A stretch of 64,000 bases of DNA from Actinoallomurus purpureus (GTDB lineage Bacteria; Actinomycetota; Actinomycetes; Streptosporangiales; Streptosporangiaceae), in assembly GCF_024055795.1 (NCBI RefSeq), contig NZ_JAMXMY010000022.1:123165-187164 (forward strand), given 5' to 3'. Shown here piece after piece: positions 51,832 to 64,000 of this stretch (position 1 is its first letter; each line of letters opens with the position of its first letter). The notes below the pieces were generated by a model. It searched no databases. It saw only the letters and a program-made list of their open reading frames with translations, and was not told the DNA's origin. The position numbers and the translations under genes were made by a program.

Positions 51832-52200
51832 CTACTGCGCGATGTCGAGCCGCAGGGCCACCGCCCCGCGCAGGTAGACGTGCTGGATCTCCGATCGCGG
51901 GCGATCGGTCTCGATGTGGGCCATCAGACGGATCACGCGCGGCAGCGCGTGCGGAACGTCGATCTCACTGGCGCACAGCAACGGGACCTCGTTGAAGCCC
52001 AGCTTGCGGGCGGCCAGCGCCGGGAACTCCGCGGTCAGGTCCGGGGTCGCGGTGAACAGGACACTGATCACGTCGTCGGTCGTGAGGGAGTTGCGGCTCA
52101 TCACCTCGGCGATCAGCTCGGCCGTCGCCTCGAGGATCTGGTCCCGGTCGTCCTCGTCGACCTGCGTCGCACCGCGCACCGCTCGTACTGCTCGTCCCAT
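51832..52200 (-). CDS. aroH: Chorismate mutase, AroH type
   Basis: 122 residues, monofunctional. It resembles Bacillus AroH: VRAVRGATQVDEDDRDQILEATAELIAEVMSRN at the N-terminus and the conserved FPALAARKLGFNEVPLLCASEIDVP centre. It converts chorismate to prephenate for TyrA, next in the ancestral operon but now 7.4 kb away. It lies 36 nt after rluB. Confidence 0.92.
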   Translation of the reverse strand: MGRAVRAVRGATQVDEDDRDQILEATAELIAEVMSRNSLTTDDVISVLFTATPDLTAEFPALAARKLGFNEVPLLCASEIDVPHALPRVIRLMAHIETDRPRSEIQHVYLRGAVALRLDIAQ

Positions 52201-52236
52201 GAAACCTCTCCGAATACGTGCCGGCGCCCGTGCGTT

Positions 52237-52974
52237 CTACAGCTCGACGGCGGCGTAGAGTTCGCCGATCTCCTTGGTGGTCAGCGCCCGGATCGTGCCG
52301 GTCTTGAGCCGCCCGAGCTTGATGGGGCCGAACTCGGTGCGCGCCAGCTGCTGGACCGGGTAGCCGACCTTGGCGAGCAGGCGCCGCACGATGTGCTTGC
52401 GGCCCTCGTGGAGCGTCACCTCGACGAGGACCCGCTTGCCGACCTGGTCGAAGATCCGGAACCCGTCGGCCTTGGCGAACCCGTCCGCCAGCTCGACGCC
52501 CTTCCGGAGCCGCCGGCCGAGGTCGCGCTCCACCGGGCCGTGGACCTCGGCGAGATAGGTCTTGCTGACGCCGTACCGCGGATGCATCAGCCGGTTGGCC
52601 AGCTCCCCGTCGTTGGTGAGCAGGATCAGGCCCTCGGTGTCGGTGTCGAGCCGCCCGACGTGGAACAGACGCTCGGGAACGTCACCGACATAGTCGATGA
52701 GGGTCTTGCGCCCACGCGGGTCCGACATGGTGCTGACGACGCCCAGGGGCTTGTTCAGGGCGTAGTAGCGCAGTTCGGTACGGGTCGGGATGCGCTTGCC
52801 GTCGACGTGGATCACGGCGGTCTGCGGATCGACGCGGACGCCGAACCACGTCACCTTCTCGCCGTCCACGGTGACCCGGCCGGCGGCGATCAGGTCCTCA
52901 CACGCGCGCCGACTCGCGATGCCCGCCTCAGCGAGCACCTTCTGCAGTCGTACGCCGTCATTCGTCTGGTTCAC
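52237..52974 (-). CDS. rluB: 23S rRNA pseudouridine synthase, RluB-like
   Basis: 245 residues. N-terminal S4 RNA-binding domain (VRLQKVLAEAGIASRRACEDLI) and a RsuA/RluB catalytic domain with D110 in GRLDTDTEGLILLTNDG. GTG start overlaps the scpB stop by 4 nt. Part of the conserved block; likely modifies 23S rRNA in the peptidyl-transferase region. Confidence 0.94.
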   Translation of the reverse strand: MNQTNDGVRLQKVLAEAGIASRRACEDLIAAGRVTVDGEKVTWFGVRVDPQTAVIHVDGKRIPTRTELRYYALNKPLGVVSTMSDPRGRKTLIDYVGDVPERLFHVGRLDTDTEGLILLTNDGELANRLMHPRYGVSKTYLAEVHGPVERDLGRRLRKGVELADGFAKADGFRIFDQVGKRVLVEVTLHEGRKHIVRRLLAKVGYPVQQLARTEFGPIKLGRLKTGTIRALTTKEIGELYAAVEL

Positions 52975-53702
52975 TGCTGGAGTTCCTCTATGCCTTCCAC
53001 GTCGTCAGGTAGATACAGGGCGAGATCGGGCAGCTCCTCCACGGTGTTCAGGCCGAGCCGCTCAAGGAAGTAACCGGTCGTACGGTAGAGCACCGCCTGG
53101 TGCTCCGGGTCGTGGCCCGCCTCTTCGATCAGGCCCCGCAGGGTCAGTGTGCGGATCACGCCGTCGCTGTTGACGCCGCGGATGGCCGAGACCCGCGCCC
53201 GGCTCACCGGCTGGCGGTAGGCGACCACGGCGAGCGTCTCCAACGCCGCCTGGGTCAGCCGCGCCTGCTGGCCGTCCCGGACGAACCGCTCGACGAGCGG
53301 TGCGCAGACGTCCCGCGTGTAGAAGCGCCACCCGCCGGCGATCTCCCTTAGGTCGAACCCCCGACCCTGGGCGGAGTATTCCGCGGCGAGCTCACGCAGT
53401 GCCGCGGCGACCTCGTGACGGGGCCGTTCGAGGATCTGGGCGAGCGTGACCTCCGGCACCGGCTCGTCGACGATCAGGAGGATCGCCTCGAGCCCCGCCC
53501 GCAGCGACGGCTCGCCCGGCTGCGAGCCCTCCGCGTACGCCTCGGCCGTCTCCGGGTCCTCCGCGTACGGTCCGGCCGTCTCCGGGCCCGCACCGTACGG
53601 TCCGGCCGTCTCCGGGCCCGCACCGTACGGTCCGGGCGGCTCGAGGCCGCCCGTCCGCGGCGCGGGGATCGGTTCGAATTCGCGTGAGGGCATGTCAGTC
53701 AT
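52971..53702 (-). CDS. scpB: Condensin subunit ScpB
   Basis: Winged-helix subunit of the SMC condensin complex, 243 residues. Family motifs are GLEAILLIVDEPV and LTQAALETLAVVAYRQPVSRARVSAIRGVNSDGVIRTL. The N-terminal 60 residues are an acidic, Pro/Gly-rich extension built from a 10-residue repeat (GPYGAGPETA), not usual for ScpB. ATG at 53702 overlaps scpA by 8 nt; another ATG at 53693 is possible. Confidence 0.93.
   Translation of the reverse strand: MTDMPSREFEPIPAPRTGGLEPPGPYGAGPETAGPYGAGPETAGPYAEDPETAEAYAEGSQPGEPSLRAGLEAILLIVDEPVPEVTLAQILERPRHEVAAALRELAAEYSAQGRGFDLREIAGGWRFYTRDVCAPLVERFVRDGQQARLTQAALETLAVVAYRQPVSRARVSAIRGVNSDGVIRTLTLRGLIEEAGHDPEHQAVLYRTTGYFLERLGLNTVEELPDLALYLPDDVEGIEELQQ
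53541..53630. repeat. 30-bp tandem repeat within scpB
   Basis: Three copies: 53571-53600 and 53601-53630 are identical, 53541-53570 is diverged. Each encodes ten residues (GPYGAGPETA type), so copy-number change keeps the frame. Confidence 0.9.
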
Positions 53703-54546
53703 CGTCGTCGGACTCCGTCGGTCGGCCGGTGTAGTCGTCGCCGACCTTGATCTCACCCTCGGCGGATCCGGTCCAGGTGACGTGGAGCTCGCCGAGGGGC
53801 TCTTCCTGCTCGAAGGAGACGGCCTTCTCGCGGTAGAGCTCCAGGAGGGCCAAGAACCGGGCGACGACCTCGAAAGTGCCCGTACAGTCGGCGGTCAGAA
53901 CCTGGAACGTGGCGCGTTCCAGCTTACGCAACCGCTCCACCAGGATGCTCGCCTGGTCCCGCACGCTGGACTGCGGGGCGTAGATGTGGTCGATCGAGAC
54001 GGTCGGGGGCCGCTTTGGCGCGAAGGTCCGGGCGGCCAGGGCCGCGAACGCATCGGGTCCCAGGCCGAGCAGCACCTCCGGCAGGAGGTTCGCGAACTGC
54101 GGCTCCATCGGCACCGTCCGCGGGAAGCGGCGCGACTCGGCGGCGATCCGGCCGGCGAACAGCCCCGCGATCTCCTTGTAGGCGCGGTACTGCAGGAGCC
54201 GCGCGAACAGCAGGTCGCGGGCCTCGAGCAGCGCCAGGTCCTCCTCGTCCTCGACCTCGCCGGAGGGCAGGAGCCGGGCGGCCTTGAGGTCCAGGAGCGT
54301 GGCCGCCACCAGGAGGAAGTGGCTCGCCTGGTCCAGGTCCCAGTCGCGGCCAAGGGTACGGATGTAGGCGATGAACTCGTCGGTGACCTTGTGCAGCGAC
54401 ACCTCGGTGATGTCGAGCTTGTGCTTGGAGATCAGCCCGAGCAGCAGGTCGAACGGTCCCTCGAAGTTGTCGAGATGGACCCGGAATCCACCGTCCTGCT
54501 CTTCTGTCGCCGACTCGCCCACCTCGTCAACGGTAGTCGAGGTCAC
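53695..54546 (-). CDS. scpA: Condensin kleisin subunit ScpA
   Basis: 283 residues. N-terminal FRVHLDNFEGPFDLLLGLISKHKLDITEVSLHKVTDEF and C-terminal winged-helix FEVVARFLALLELYREKAVSFEQ are kleisin landmarks. It bridges SMC heads in chromosome segregation. GTG start with GGGGAG 3 nt upstream. It follows parA by 90 nt and overlaps scpB. Confidence 0.95.
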   Translation of the reverse strand: MTSTTVDEVGESATEEQDGGFRVHLDNFEGPFDLLLGLISKHKLDITEVSLHKVTDEFIAYIRTLGRDWDLDQASHFLLVAATLLDLKAARLLPSGEVEDEEDLALLEARDLLFARLLQYRAYKEIAGLFAGRIAAESRRFPRTVPMEPQFANLLPEVLLGLGPDAFAALAARTFAPKRPPTVSIDHIYAPQSSVRDQASILVERLRKLERATFQVLTADCTGTFEVVARFLALLELYREKAVSFEQEEPLGELHVTWTGSAEGEIKVGDDYTGRPTESDDDD

Positions 54547-54636
54547 GGGCTCCCCAGCGAGGCCGTGTCGGCGCGTGCGGCTCGGGACGGGTCACCGCGG
54601 CGGGCGGGCGCGGCCGGTCGGCCGCGCGGCGAGCGA

Positions 54637-55569
54637 TCACCCGGCGAGCTGCCACCTCTGCAGCACCTCCTTGGCCAGCTCCCGGTAGGCGTTCGCGCCC
54701 ATGGACGACGGGTCGAAACGGGTGATGGGCTCACCGACGACCGTCGCGTCCGGAAAGCGGACCGTGCGGTTGATGACCGTGTGGAAGACCTGCTCGCCGA
54801 ACGCCTCCACGATGCGGCCGAGCACCTCGCGGGTGTGCAGGGTGCGGGAGTCGTACATGGTCGCCAGGAAGCCGTCGATCGCCAGATCCTGGTTGAGCCG
54901 GGACTTGACCTTCTCGATCGTCTCCATGAGCAGCGCGACGCCGCGCATCGCGAAGTATTCACACTCCAGCGGCACCAGGACACCCTGGCTCGCGCACAGC
55001 GCGTTGACGGTCAGCAGGCCCAGCGACGGCTGACAGTCGATCATGATGAAGTCATAGTCGGCGACGACCGGCTTGAGCAGCCCGCCGAGGATGTACTCGC
55101 GGCCGACCTCGTGGACGAGCTGGACCTCCGCGCCGGACAGGTCGATGTTGCTGGGCAGCAGGTCCATGCCCTCGACGCTGGTCGGCAGGATGACCTCTTC
55201 GGTCTCCACGCCCCGCTCCATGAGCAGGTTGTAGATCGTCAGGTCGAGCTGGCGCGGGTCGCCCTTGCCCAGGCCGACCGACAGTGCCCCCTGCGGGTCG
55301 AAGTCGACGAGCAGAACCCGGCGGCCCTGCTCAGCCAGTGCGGCGCCGAGGTTGATCGTGGTCGTCGTCTTGCCGACGCCGCCCTTCTGGTTGCAGACCG
55401 AGACGATCCGCGCGGGCCCGTGCTCGATCAACGGCGGCGGGTCGGGGAACGACGGAATCGGACGCAACGTAGGCCCGAGTGGCGCTGCGTTACGCGGATC
55501 GGTCGCGATGGCGGTCGAGAGCGCCCTCTCTGAGCGTGCTCTCTCCTGCTGCTCGCTGGGTTCAGTCAC
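54637..55569 (-). CDS. parA: ParA-family partition ATPase
   Basis: 310 residues from the GTG chosen because GAGGAGCTG lies just upstream. Deviant Walker A KGGVGKT (62-68), VDFDPQGALSVGLG and IMIDCQPSLG are ParA/Soj/MinD motifs. It stands within the xerD-scpA block and not next to parB, so it is the second ParA-like protein common in actinobacteria; a role with ScpAB in segregation is likely but unproved. A TTG at 55632 extends the frame but lacks a ribosome site. Confidence 0.88.
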   Translation of the reverse strand: MTEPSEQQERARSERALSTAIATDPRNAAPLGPTLRPIPSFPDPPPLIEHGPARIVSVCNQKGGVGKTTTTINLGAALAEQGRRVLLVDFDPQGALSVGLGKGDPRQLDLTIYNLLMERGVETEEVILPTSVEGMDLLPSNIDLSGAEVQLVHEVGREYILGGLLKPVVADYDFIMIDCQPSLGLLTVNALCASQGVLVPLECEYFAMRGVALLMETIEKVKSRLNQDLAIDGFLATMYDSRTLHTREVLGRIVEAFGEQVFHTVINRTVRFPDATVVGEPITRFDPSSMGANAYRELAKEVLQRWQLAG

Positions 55570-55670
55570 CAGCTCCTCGAACCTCCCCGGCGGCTGCGGT
55601 TTGCCGTAGATGGGGACTCTAGGGCCTGTCAAGTGGGGCGGGCAAGGCGACGCACCGCGCGGACGCCGTC

Positions 55671-56585
55671 TTACCGACCCAGCGCACGCGGATGAGCCGA
55701 TGCGTAGACCTCGCGAAGCCTGTCGACGGTGACCAGGGTGTAAACCTGGGTCGTCGTCACCGACGCGTGGCCCAGCAACTCCTGCACCACCCTAACGTCG
55801 GCGCCGCCGTCGAGCAGGTGGGTCGCGAAAGAATGCCGAAGCGTGTGCGGCGAGACGTCCTTCAACCCGGCGCGCGCCGCCGCCGATCGCAGCGTCGACC
55901 AGGCGCTCTGACGCGACAGCCGCCCGCCCCGGGCGTTCAGGAACAGCGCGGGGCCGCCCTGACCGCGGACGTTCAGCGCCGGGCGTGCCCGTACGAGGTA
56001 GGCCTCCAGGGCCTCACGGGCGTACCGGCCGACCGGCACGACGCGGTCCTTGCCGCCCTTACCGCGCAGCAGCACGACCGCGTCGTCCAGGTCGACGTCG
56101 TCGACGGCCAGGCCGACGGCCTCGGAGATGCGGGCGCCGGTGCCGTACAGCAGCTCCAGCAGCGCCCGGTCGCGCATCCCGCGCGGGGTGTCCGCGGGCC
56201 CGGCGGCGGCCAGCAGCCGCTCGACCTCCTCGATGCCGATCGCCTTGGGCAGCCGGCGCGGCGGCACGGGCGGCTTGACGTCCCGCGCCGGGTCGGCCGC
56301 CGACATGCCCTCCCGCACCGCGAACCGGTGCAGGCCGCGCACGGCGACGACCGCGCGCGCCGCGGAGCCGGCCGCCAGCGGCGGGTGCGCCTCGTCGCCC
56401 TCCCGCAGCGCCGCCAGGAAGGACACGACGTCGTCCTCGCCGACCTGACCGATCGCCGTACGGCCGCGCGCGGTCAGCGCGTCGACATAACGGCGCAGGT
56501 CACGCCGGTACGAGCTCAACGTGTTGGCGGCCAAGCCGCGTTCGACCGCGAGATGGTCGAGGTAGACCCGGACCTGCCCCTGCAA
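55671..56585 (-). CDS. xerD: Tyrosine recombinase XerD
   Basis: 304 residues, chromosome-dimer resolution at dif. Catalytic residues R152 (GARISE), K176, H247-x2-R250 (HTLRHS), H273 (GHAS) and Y282 (VYTLV) are all present. TTG start, the only common start codon in the open frame, with GAGG about 11 nt upstream. It is in the conserved position after the nudix gene, so a housekeeping Xer is more likely than a phage integrase. Confidence 0.93.
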   Translation of the reverse strand: MQGQVRVYLDHLAVERGLAANTLSSYRRDLRRYVDALTARGRTAIGQVGEDDVVSFLAALREGDEAHPPLAAGSAARAVVAVRGLHRFAVREGMSAADPARDVKPPVPPRRLPKAIGIEEVERLLAAAGPADTPRGMRDRALLELLYGTGARISEAVGLAVDDVDLDDAVVLLRGKGGKDRVVPVGRYAREALEAYLVRARPALNVRGQGGPALFLNARGGRLSRQSAWSTLRSAAARAGLKDVSPHTLRHSFATHLLDGGADVRVVQELLGHASVTTTQVYTLVTVDRLREVYASAHPRALGR

Positions 56586-56659
56586 CGATCGTCCGGCCTC
56601 TTCACCGGCGGCGGGTATCAGCGCGGCACCTCATCCCGGCGAGTCGTGGCGGACGCGGG

Positions 56660-59314
<2,655 letters not shown>

Positions 59315-61342
59315 TCAGCGGTAGCCGTTGGCGTAGCTCCCGGTGGCGTTCGGCGCCTGCATCTGGCTGGACAGCTCATCGATGATCTTCCGGGCCTGGT
59401 CGGCCGCCGTACGCGCCTGGTCCCGCTCGCTCGACAGGGCCGCCAGGGCGTCACGCTGCTGGGTGACGGCCTCGGCGAGCTGGTCGACCCACTGCTCGCG
59501 CTCGTCGAGCTTCTGGGTGAGCGCGTCGCGTTCGGCGGCGGCCTGCCGGGCGGACACGAGGGCCTGGTCGCGCTCGCGAACGGCGTCCTCGGCCCGGCGC
59601 TGCGCCCCCGCCAGGTCCGACTGCGCCCGCGCCTGTCCCCGCTCGGCGAGGTCCCGGCCGGTCTCGGCCTTCGTCGCCTGATCCAGGGCCCGGCGGCGGT
59701 CGGTGTCGAGCTCCTGGGTCCGGCGGCGGGCGTCCTCGGCCTCCTTGGCCGACGTCCCCGCCGTCTGCTGCAGGGTCATGTTCACCGCCTCGAGGTCGGC
59801 CGCCTTAGAGCGCAGCGAGTTCAGCTCGGCGTGCGCGGTCTCGAGGGCCTGCGACAGCTCGCCCGCGTGCTGGGAGAACCGGTCGCGCTCGCCCTCGACG
59901 GCCTTGCGCGCCGTCTGGGCCTCACCGGCGGAGCGGTGCGCCTCGTCGCGGTCCTCACGCATCTGGTCGCGCTCGGCGAAGGCCTGCCGGGCCGCCGCCT
60001 CGGACTGCTCGGCCGTGCCCCTGGACTGGTCGGCGGCGGCCCGTGCCTGGTCGCGCTCGGTGAACGCCTGCCGCATCGCGGCCTCGGCCTGTTCGGTCTG
60101 GACGCGGAGGCGCTCGACCTCCTGCCACGCCGTACCGGCCTCCCGCTGGGCGGCCTCGCGCTCGGACATGAGCTGGCGCACGGCGGCATCGGACTGCTCG
60201 GCGCGCTGTTCGGCCTGCCGCGCCTGGGCGAGGGCCTGGTCGGTCTCCTGGCGGGCGGCGACCGTCTCCCGCTGGGCCTGGTCACGCTCGGTGAGGGCCT
60301 GGCGCATGGCGGCCTCGGACTGCTCCGCCTGCGCACGTGCCCGCAGCCCCTCCTGCCAGGCCGTCTGCGCCTCCTGCTTGGCCGACTCGCGCTCGGAGAT
60401 CGCCTGCCGGACGGCCGCCTCGGACTGCTCGACGCGCTGCCCCATGTCCTCGACCTGGGCGCGCATCCGGTCCACCTCCTGGAAGGCGACGGCGGCGTCC
60501 TGCTTGGCGGCCTCGCGCTCGGCCATGAGCTGGCGGGCGGTCGCCTCGGCCTGTTCCTTCAGCTGCCGCTCGGCGAGCGTCTCCTGCTGGGCGGCCTCGC
60601 GCTCGGCCATGAGCTGGCGCGCCGTGGCCTCGGCCTGCTCCTTGGCCTGCCGCTCGGCCAGCGTCTCCTGCTGCGCCGCCTCACGCTCGGCCATCATCTG
60701 CCGGACCGCGGCCTCGGCCTGCTCCTTCAGCTGCCGCTCGGCGAGCGTCTCCTGCTGGGCGCCCTCCCGCTCGACCATCAGCTGGCGCGCCGCCGCCTCG
60801 GCCTGCTCCTTGGCCTGCCGCTCGCCCTGTGTCTCCTGCCGCGCGGTGGCGGCCTCGCGCTGCGCGGACTCCCGCTCGGCCATCATCTGGCGCACGGCGG
60901 CCTCGGACTGCTCGGCGCGCTGCTCGATCTGGTCGTGCGCGGCGCGTATCCGCTCGACCTCCTGCAGCGCGGAGGCGGCGTCCTGTTTGGCCGACTCGCG
61001 CTCGGCCAGCATCTGGCGCGCGGTGGCCTGCGCCTGCTGGGCCTGGGCACGCAGCCGCTCGACCTCCTGCCAGGCGGACGAGGCCTCCTGCTTGGCCGAC
61101 TCGTGGTCGGCGCGCACCGCCGCGATCTTCGCCGCGGCCTCCTGCTTCGCCTCGGCGACCTTCTGCTCGCCCTGCGCCAGCGCGCCGGCGAGCATGTCGG
61201 CCATCTGCCTCAGCCGGTCGACCACCTCGCCCGGTTGGCCCGCTTCACCAGGGATCGCCGGCAGGTTGGCATTGCTCGGCGCCCACGACGACCCGGCGCC
61301 CTCTGGCGAATAGGAACCGCCCGAACCGTTGAGATCGCTCAC
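59315..61342 (-). CDS. Long coiled-coil protein built from 28-residue repeats
   Basis: 675 residues, almost entirely Ala/Glu/Gln/Arg helix after a disordered N-terminus (1-35). At 191-274 three near-identical 28-residue units (EREAAQQETLAERQAKEQAE, then ATARQLMA) follow; degenerate units extend both ways. No enzyme motif. It resembles filament-forming coiled-coil proteins such as Scy/FilP or DivIVA-like scaffolds in composition only. A cytoskeletal or polarity role is possible. Start GTG 61342 lacks a good ribosome site. Confidence 0.8.
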   Translation of the reverse strand: MSDLNGSGGSYSPEGAGSSWAPSNANLPAIPGEAGQPGEVVDRLRQMADMLAGALAQGEQKVAEAKQEAAAKIAAVRADHESAKQEASSAWQEVERLRAQAQQAQATARQMLAERESAKQDAASALQEVERIRAAHDQIEQRAEQSEAAVRQMMAERESAQREAATARQETQGERQAKEQAEAAARQLMVEREGAQQETLAERQLKEQAEAAVRQMMAEREAAQQETLAERQAKEQAEATARQLMAEREAAQQETLAERQLKEQAEATARQLMAEREAAKQDAAVAFQEVDRMRAQVEDMGQRVEQSEAAVRQAISERESAKQEAQTAWQEGLRARAQAEQSEAAMRQALTERDQAQRETVAARQETDQALAQARQAEQRAEQSDAAVRQLMSEREAAQREAGTAWQEVERLRVQTEQAEAAMRQAFTERDQARAAADQSRGTAEQSEAAARQAFAERDQMREDRDEAHRSAGEAQTARKAVEGERDRFSQHAGELSQALETAHAELNSLRSKAADLEAVNMTLQQTAGTSAKEAEDARRRTQELDTDRRRALDQATKAETGRDLAERGQARAQSDLAGAQRRAEDAVRERDQALVSARQAAAERDALTQKLDEREQWVDQLAEAVTQQRDALAALSSERDQARTAADQARKIIDELSSQMQAPNATGSYANGYR
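60521..60772. repeat. 84-bp tandem repeat in the coiled-coil gene
   Basis: Three 84-bp units encode residues 191-274 of the coiled-coil protein, nearly identical in DNA. The flanks hold older, diverged units. In-frame expansion or contraction is easy. Confidence 0.85.
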
Positions 61343-61451
61343 ATAGGGAACTCTAAGGGCGTCTCACCAAGCTGTCTGCCATGTCACGCAAGGTGTGGTG
61401 CATGCCTCGTGATGAATTCGAGACCTGGCGGGCTCGACGTGGCGCCGGTGA

Positions 61452-62483
<1,032 letters not shown>

Positions 62484-62486
<3 letters not shown>

Positions 62487-62695
62487 CGGCCGGTTCCGCC
62501 GCCACTACGTCCGCGAGCACGCCCCGGCGGTGACCGCCGGGGCCGCGCGCCGCGACCTGGCGGCGGCGCCCGTCGACGGCTTCTGGATCCACATCGACGC
62601 GGACGTGAGCCGCCTTCCCCGCGAAACGGTGAGCCGCCGCCCCACCCGAATCCGAACATCATTCGGTACGGTGGGTGCGAACGCACCACCGGAGT
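62484..62695 (+). pseudogene. Possible arginase-family remnant
   Basis: Read in frame from 62484, the stretch ARRDLAAAPVDGFWIHIDADV (nt 62540-62605) matches the arginase/agmatinase family centre, where HxDxDxxD binds metal. The sequence then loses similarity and stops at about 62695. No upstream or downstream domain remains, so it is a fragment at best. Chance similarity is possible. Confidence 0.3.
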
Positions 62696-62714
62696 GAGGC
62701 GGCGACGGTGAGCC

Positions 62715-63881
62715 ATGGCTGAGACGGCGATCGCCGGGCTGGGCATGACCGAGCTCGGCAAGGTCTACGGCCGGAGTCCGCGCCGCCTGGCCGCGCAGGC
62801 CGTGCGCGCGGCCGCGGCCGACGCCGGCCTCCCCCTCGCCGACCTCGACGGCCTCATCGTCGCCCCCGGCCTGTCCGGCTCCCCCGGCGTCGAGCTGGCC
62901 CACACCCTCGGCCTGCGCGACCTTCGCCTGCTCGTCCAGATGAACTCCCTCGGCGCGACCGCCGGGGCGATGGTGGCGCACGCCGCGTCGACGATCGCCG
63001 CCGGTTCGGCGACCGCCGTCGCCTGCGTGTTCGCCGACACGCCGCTGCGGCCGGACCGTACGGCGGGTGCGGCGTACCACCGGGACGCCCGCGAGTGGCA
63101 CGGCCTGGACGGGCTCCGCGCCGCCCTCGGATTCCGCAGCTTCACCGCCTCCTACGCACTGGCCGCCCGGCGGCACATGGCCCGCTACGGCACGACGAGC
63201 GAGCAGTTCGGGGCGATCGCGGTGAGCACCCGGGCCTGGGCGGCCGGCAACCCCCTGGCACAGCTGCGCGACCCGATCTCGCTGCGCGACCACCAGGAGT
63301 CCCGCTGGATCGTCGAGCCGCTCCACCTCCTCGACTGCTGCCTGGTCTCCAACGGCGGCATCGCTGTGATCGTCACCGGTGCCGAGCGCGCCCGCGACCT
63401 GGCGCGGCCACCGGTCTACGTCTGGGGCTGGGGCCAGGGACATCCCGGGCACCGGCTGGAACGTGACAGCGACTTCGGGCTCACCACCGGTGCCGCGATC
63501 TCGGGTCCGGCCGCGATGAAGATGGCCGGCGTGACGCCCGCCGAGATCACCATGTGCCAACTGTACGACTGTTACACCTACACCGTCCTGGTGTCCCTGG
63601 AGGACTACGGGTTCTGCGCCAAGGGCGAGGGCGGTCCGTTCGCCGCGAGCGGCGCGCTGGGGCCCGGCGGGAGCCTGCCGACCAACACCGGAGGCGGACA
63701 GCTGTCGGCGTACTACCTCTGGGGGATGACGCCGCTGTCGGAGGCCGTCATCCAGGCACGGCGCGACGGCGGCGAACGCCAGGCGCCCCGGGGCGACCTC
63801 ATCCTGGTCAGCGGGAACGGCGGCGTCCTGGGCCACCACTCCACACTGCTCGTCGGCCCGCGCCCGAGGGGACGCCGATGA
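62715..63881 (+). CDS. Thiolase-fold protein, Ltp2-like, lacking nucleophilic Cys
   Basis: 388 residues, thiolase superfamily. The usual nucleophile position reads MNSLGATAGA (76-85) with no Cys, so it is not a normal thiolase. The C-terminal GNGGVLGHHSTLL motif is kept. Tyr284 in CQLYDCYTY and Tyr333/334 in LSAYYLWG could be alternative catalytic residues, as in Ltp2-type aldolases that act with DUF35 partners. A DUF35 gene overlaps its stop (ATGA), supporting a two-protein aldolase or transfer complex on acyl-CoA side chains. Confidence 0.8.
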   Translation: MAETAIAGLGMTELGKVYGRSPRRLAAQAVRAAAADAGLPLADLDGLIVAPGLSGSPGVELAHTLGLRDLRLLVQMNSLGATAGAMVAHAASTIAAGSATAVACVFADTPLRPDRTAGAAYHRDAREWHGLDGLRAALGFRSFTASYALAARRHMARYGTTSEQFGAIAVSTRAWAAGNPLAQLRDPISLRDHQESRWIVEPLHLLDCCLVSNGGIAVIVTGAERARDLARPPVYVWGWGQGHPGHRLERDSDFGLTTGAAISGPAAMKMAGVTPAEITMCQLYDCYTYTVLVSLEDYGFCAKGEGGPFAASGALGPGGSLPTNTGGGQLSAYYLWGMTPLSEAVIQARRDGGERQAPRGDLILVSGNGGVLGHHSTLLVGPRPRGRR

Positions 63882-64000
63882 GCGCGGAAGAGCACACCGG
63901 CGCGGCCGGCGTCGTGCGGCGCGACGGCCGATCCGGCCCGTTCTTCGACGGCGCGGCGCGGGACCGGCTCGTGATCCGGCGCTGCGTCCCCTGCGACCGC
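63878..64000 (+). CDS. DUF35/OB-fold partner, 3' end outside window
   Basis: Only 41 residues are in the window (MSAEEHTGAAGVVRRDGRSG, then FFDGAARDRLVIRRCVPCDR). The FFDGAARDRLVIRRC-x2-C pattern is the start of a rubredoxin-like zinc finger of DUF35 proteins, which accompany thiolase-like lipid-transfer proteins. ATG overlaps the thiolase stop by 4 nt. Continuation to the right is expected. Confidence 0.7.
   Translation, partial: MSAEEHTGAAGVVRRDGRSGPFFDGAARDRLVIRRCVPCDR

Noticed and set aside
55570..55632. TTG at 55632 as start of parA
   Set aside because: No ribosome site precedes it, while GTG at 55569 has GAGGAG at proper distance.
55671..56585. Tyrosine recombinase as integrase of a mobile element
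   Set aside because: Position in the conserved pyrG-scpA block and full match to XerD length and residues indicate the housekeeping enzyme.
60521..60772. Tandem repeat considered as a CRISPR array
   Set aside because: Units are 84-bp contiguous in-frame coding repeats without spacers, and no cas genes are present.

Overview
The window is high-GC, densely coded actinomycete chromosome. Mycothiol-dependent formaldehyde metabolism (mscR), the conserved pyrG-nudix-xerD-parA-scpA-scpB-rluB-aroH-tyrA-cmk-der order, many GTG/TTG starts and lipobox-type sugar-binding proteins point to a mycelial actinomycete. A family such as Thermomonosporaceae or Streptosporangiales is my inference; no rRNA is present to settle it.

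Left part (1-14.4 kb). A phospholipase D-like gene cut by the window edge and a tRNA-Pro(GGG) precede a large inositol-catabolism operon on the minus strand (9938 down to 1054). Its order is iolC, a DeoC-like aldolase, iolB, iolD, a complete sugar ABC importer (binding protein, permease, ATPase) and, after a 15-bp-stem hairpin, a Gfo/Idh/MocA dehydrogenase. A divergent GntR/UTRA regulator shares two TTTGTCCNGACAT-like sites with iolC. A malic enzyme gene and fumC follow as a translationally coupled pair.

Mosaic region (14.4-32.3 kb). An XRE regulator faces two small unknown genes across matched inverted-repeat sites. Next come a P-loop kinase, a VanX-like dipeptidase, a short GntR protein over a perfect 40-bp palindrome, an acetyltransferase, and an orphan Phd-type antitoxin with its own operator. 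A glucarate pathway (gntP-type permease, gudD, kdgD, divergent IclR regulator) follows. Then comes an unusual four-gene operon (Eis-like GNAT, class III aminotransferase, amidase, class I aminotransferase). A TnpB element with intact nuclease residues and a predictable omega-RNA/guide sits at 30.6-32.05 kb.

Middle (32.3-39.1 kb). A TetR regulator and an alcohol dehydrogenase/SDR pair flank an almost mirror-symmetric double promoter. A D-cysteine desulfhydrase-like enzyme, a secreted trypsin-like protease and an mscR plus metallo-beta-lactamase-fold pair follow.

Right part (39.1-64 kb). The conserved pyrG-to-der housekeeping block runs on the minus strand but is split by two insertions. One, between cmk and tyrA, holds a GntR regulator and a damaged MFS gene. 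The other, between tyrA and aroH, holds a three-gene sugar ABC importer, a cyclase-family hydrolase and a large LuxR/ATPase regulator. Beyond pyrG lie a repeat-built 675-residue coiled-coil protein, a proline iminopeptidase, an arginase-like remnant, and a thiolase-fold gene coupled to a DUF35 gene at the right edge.
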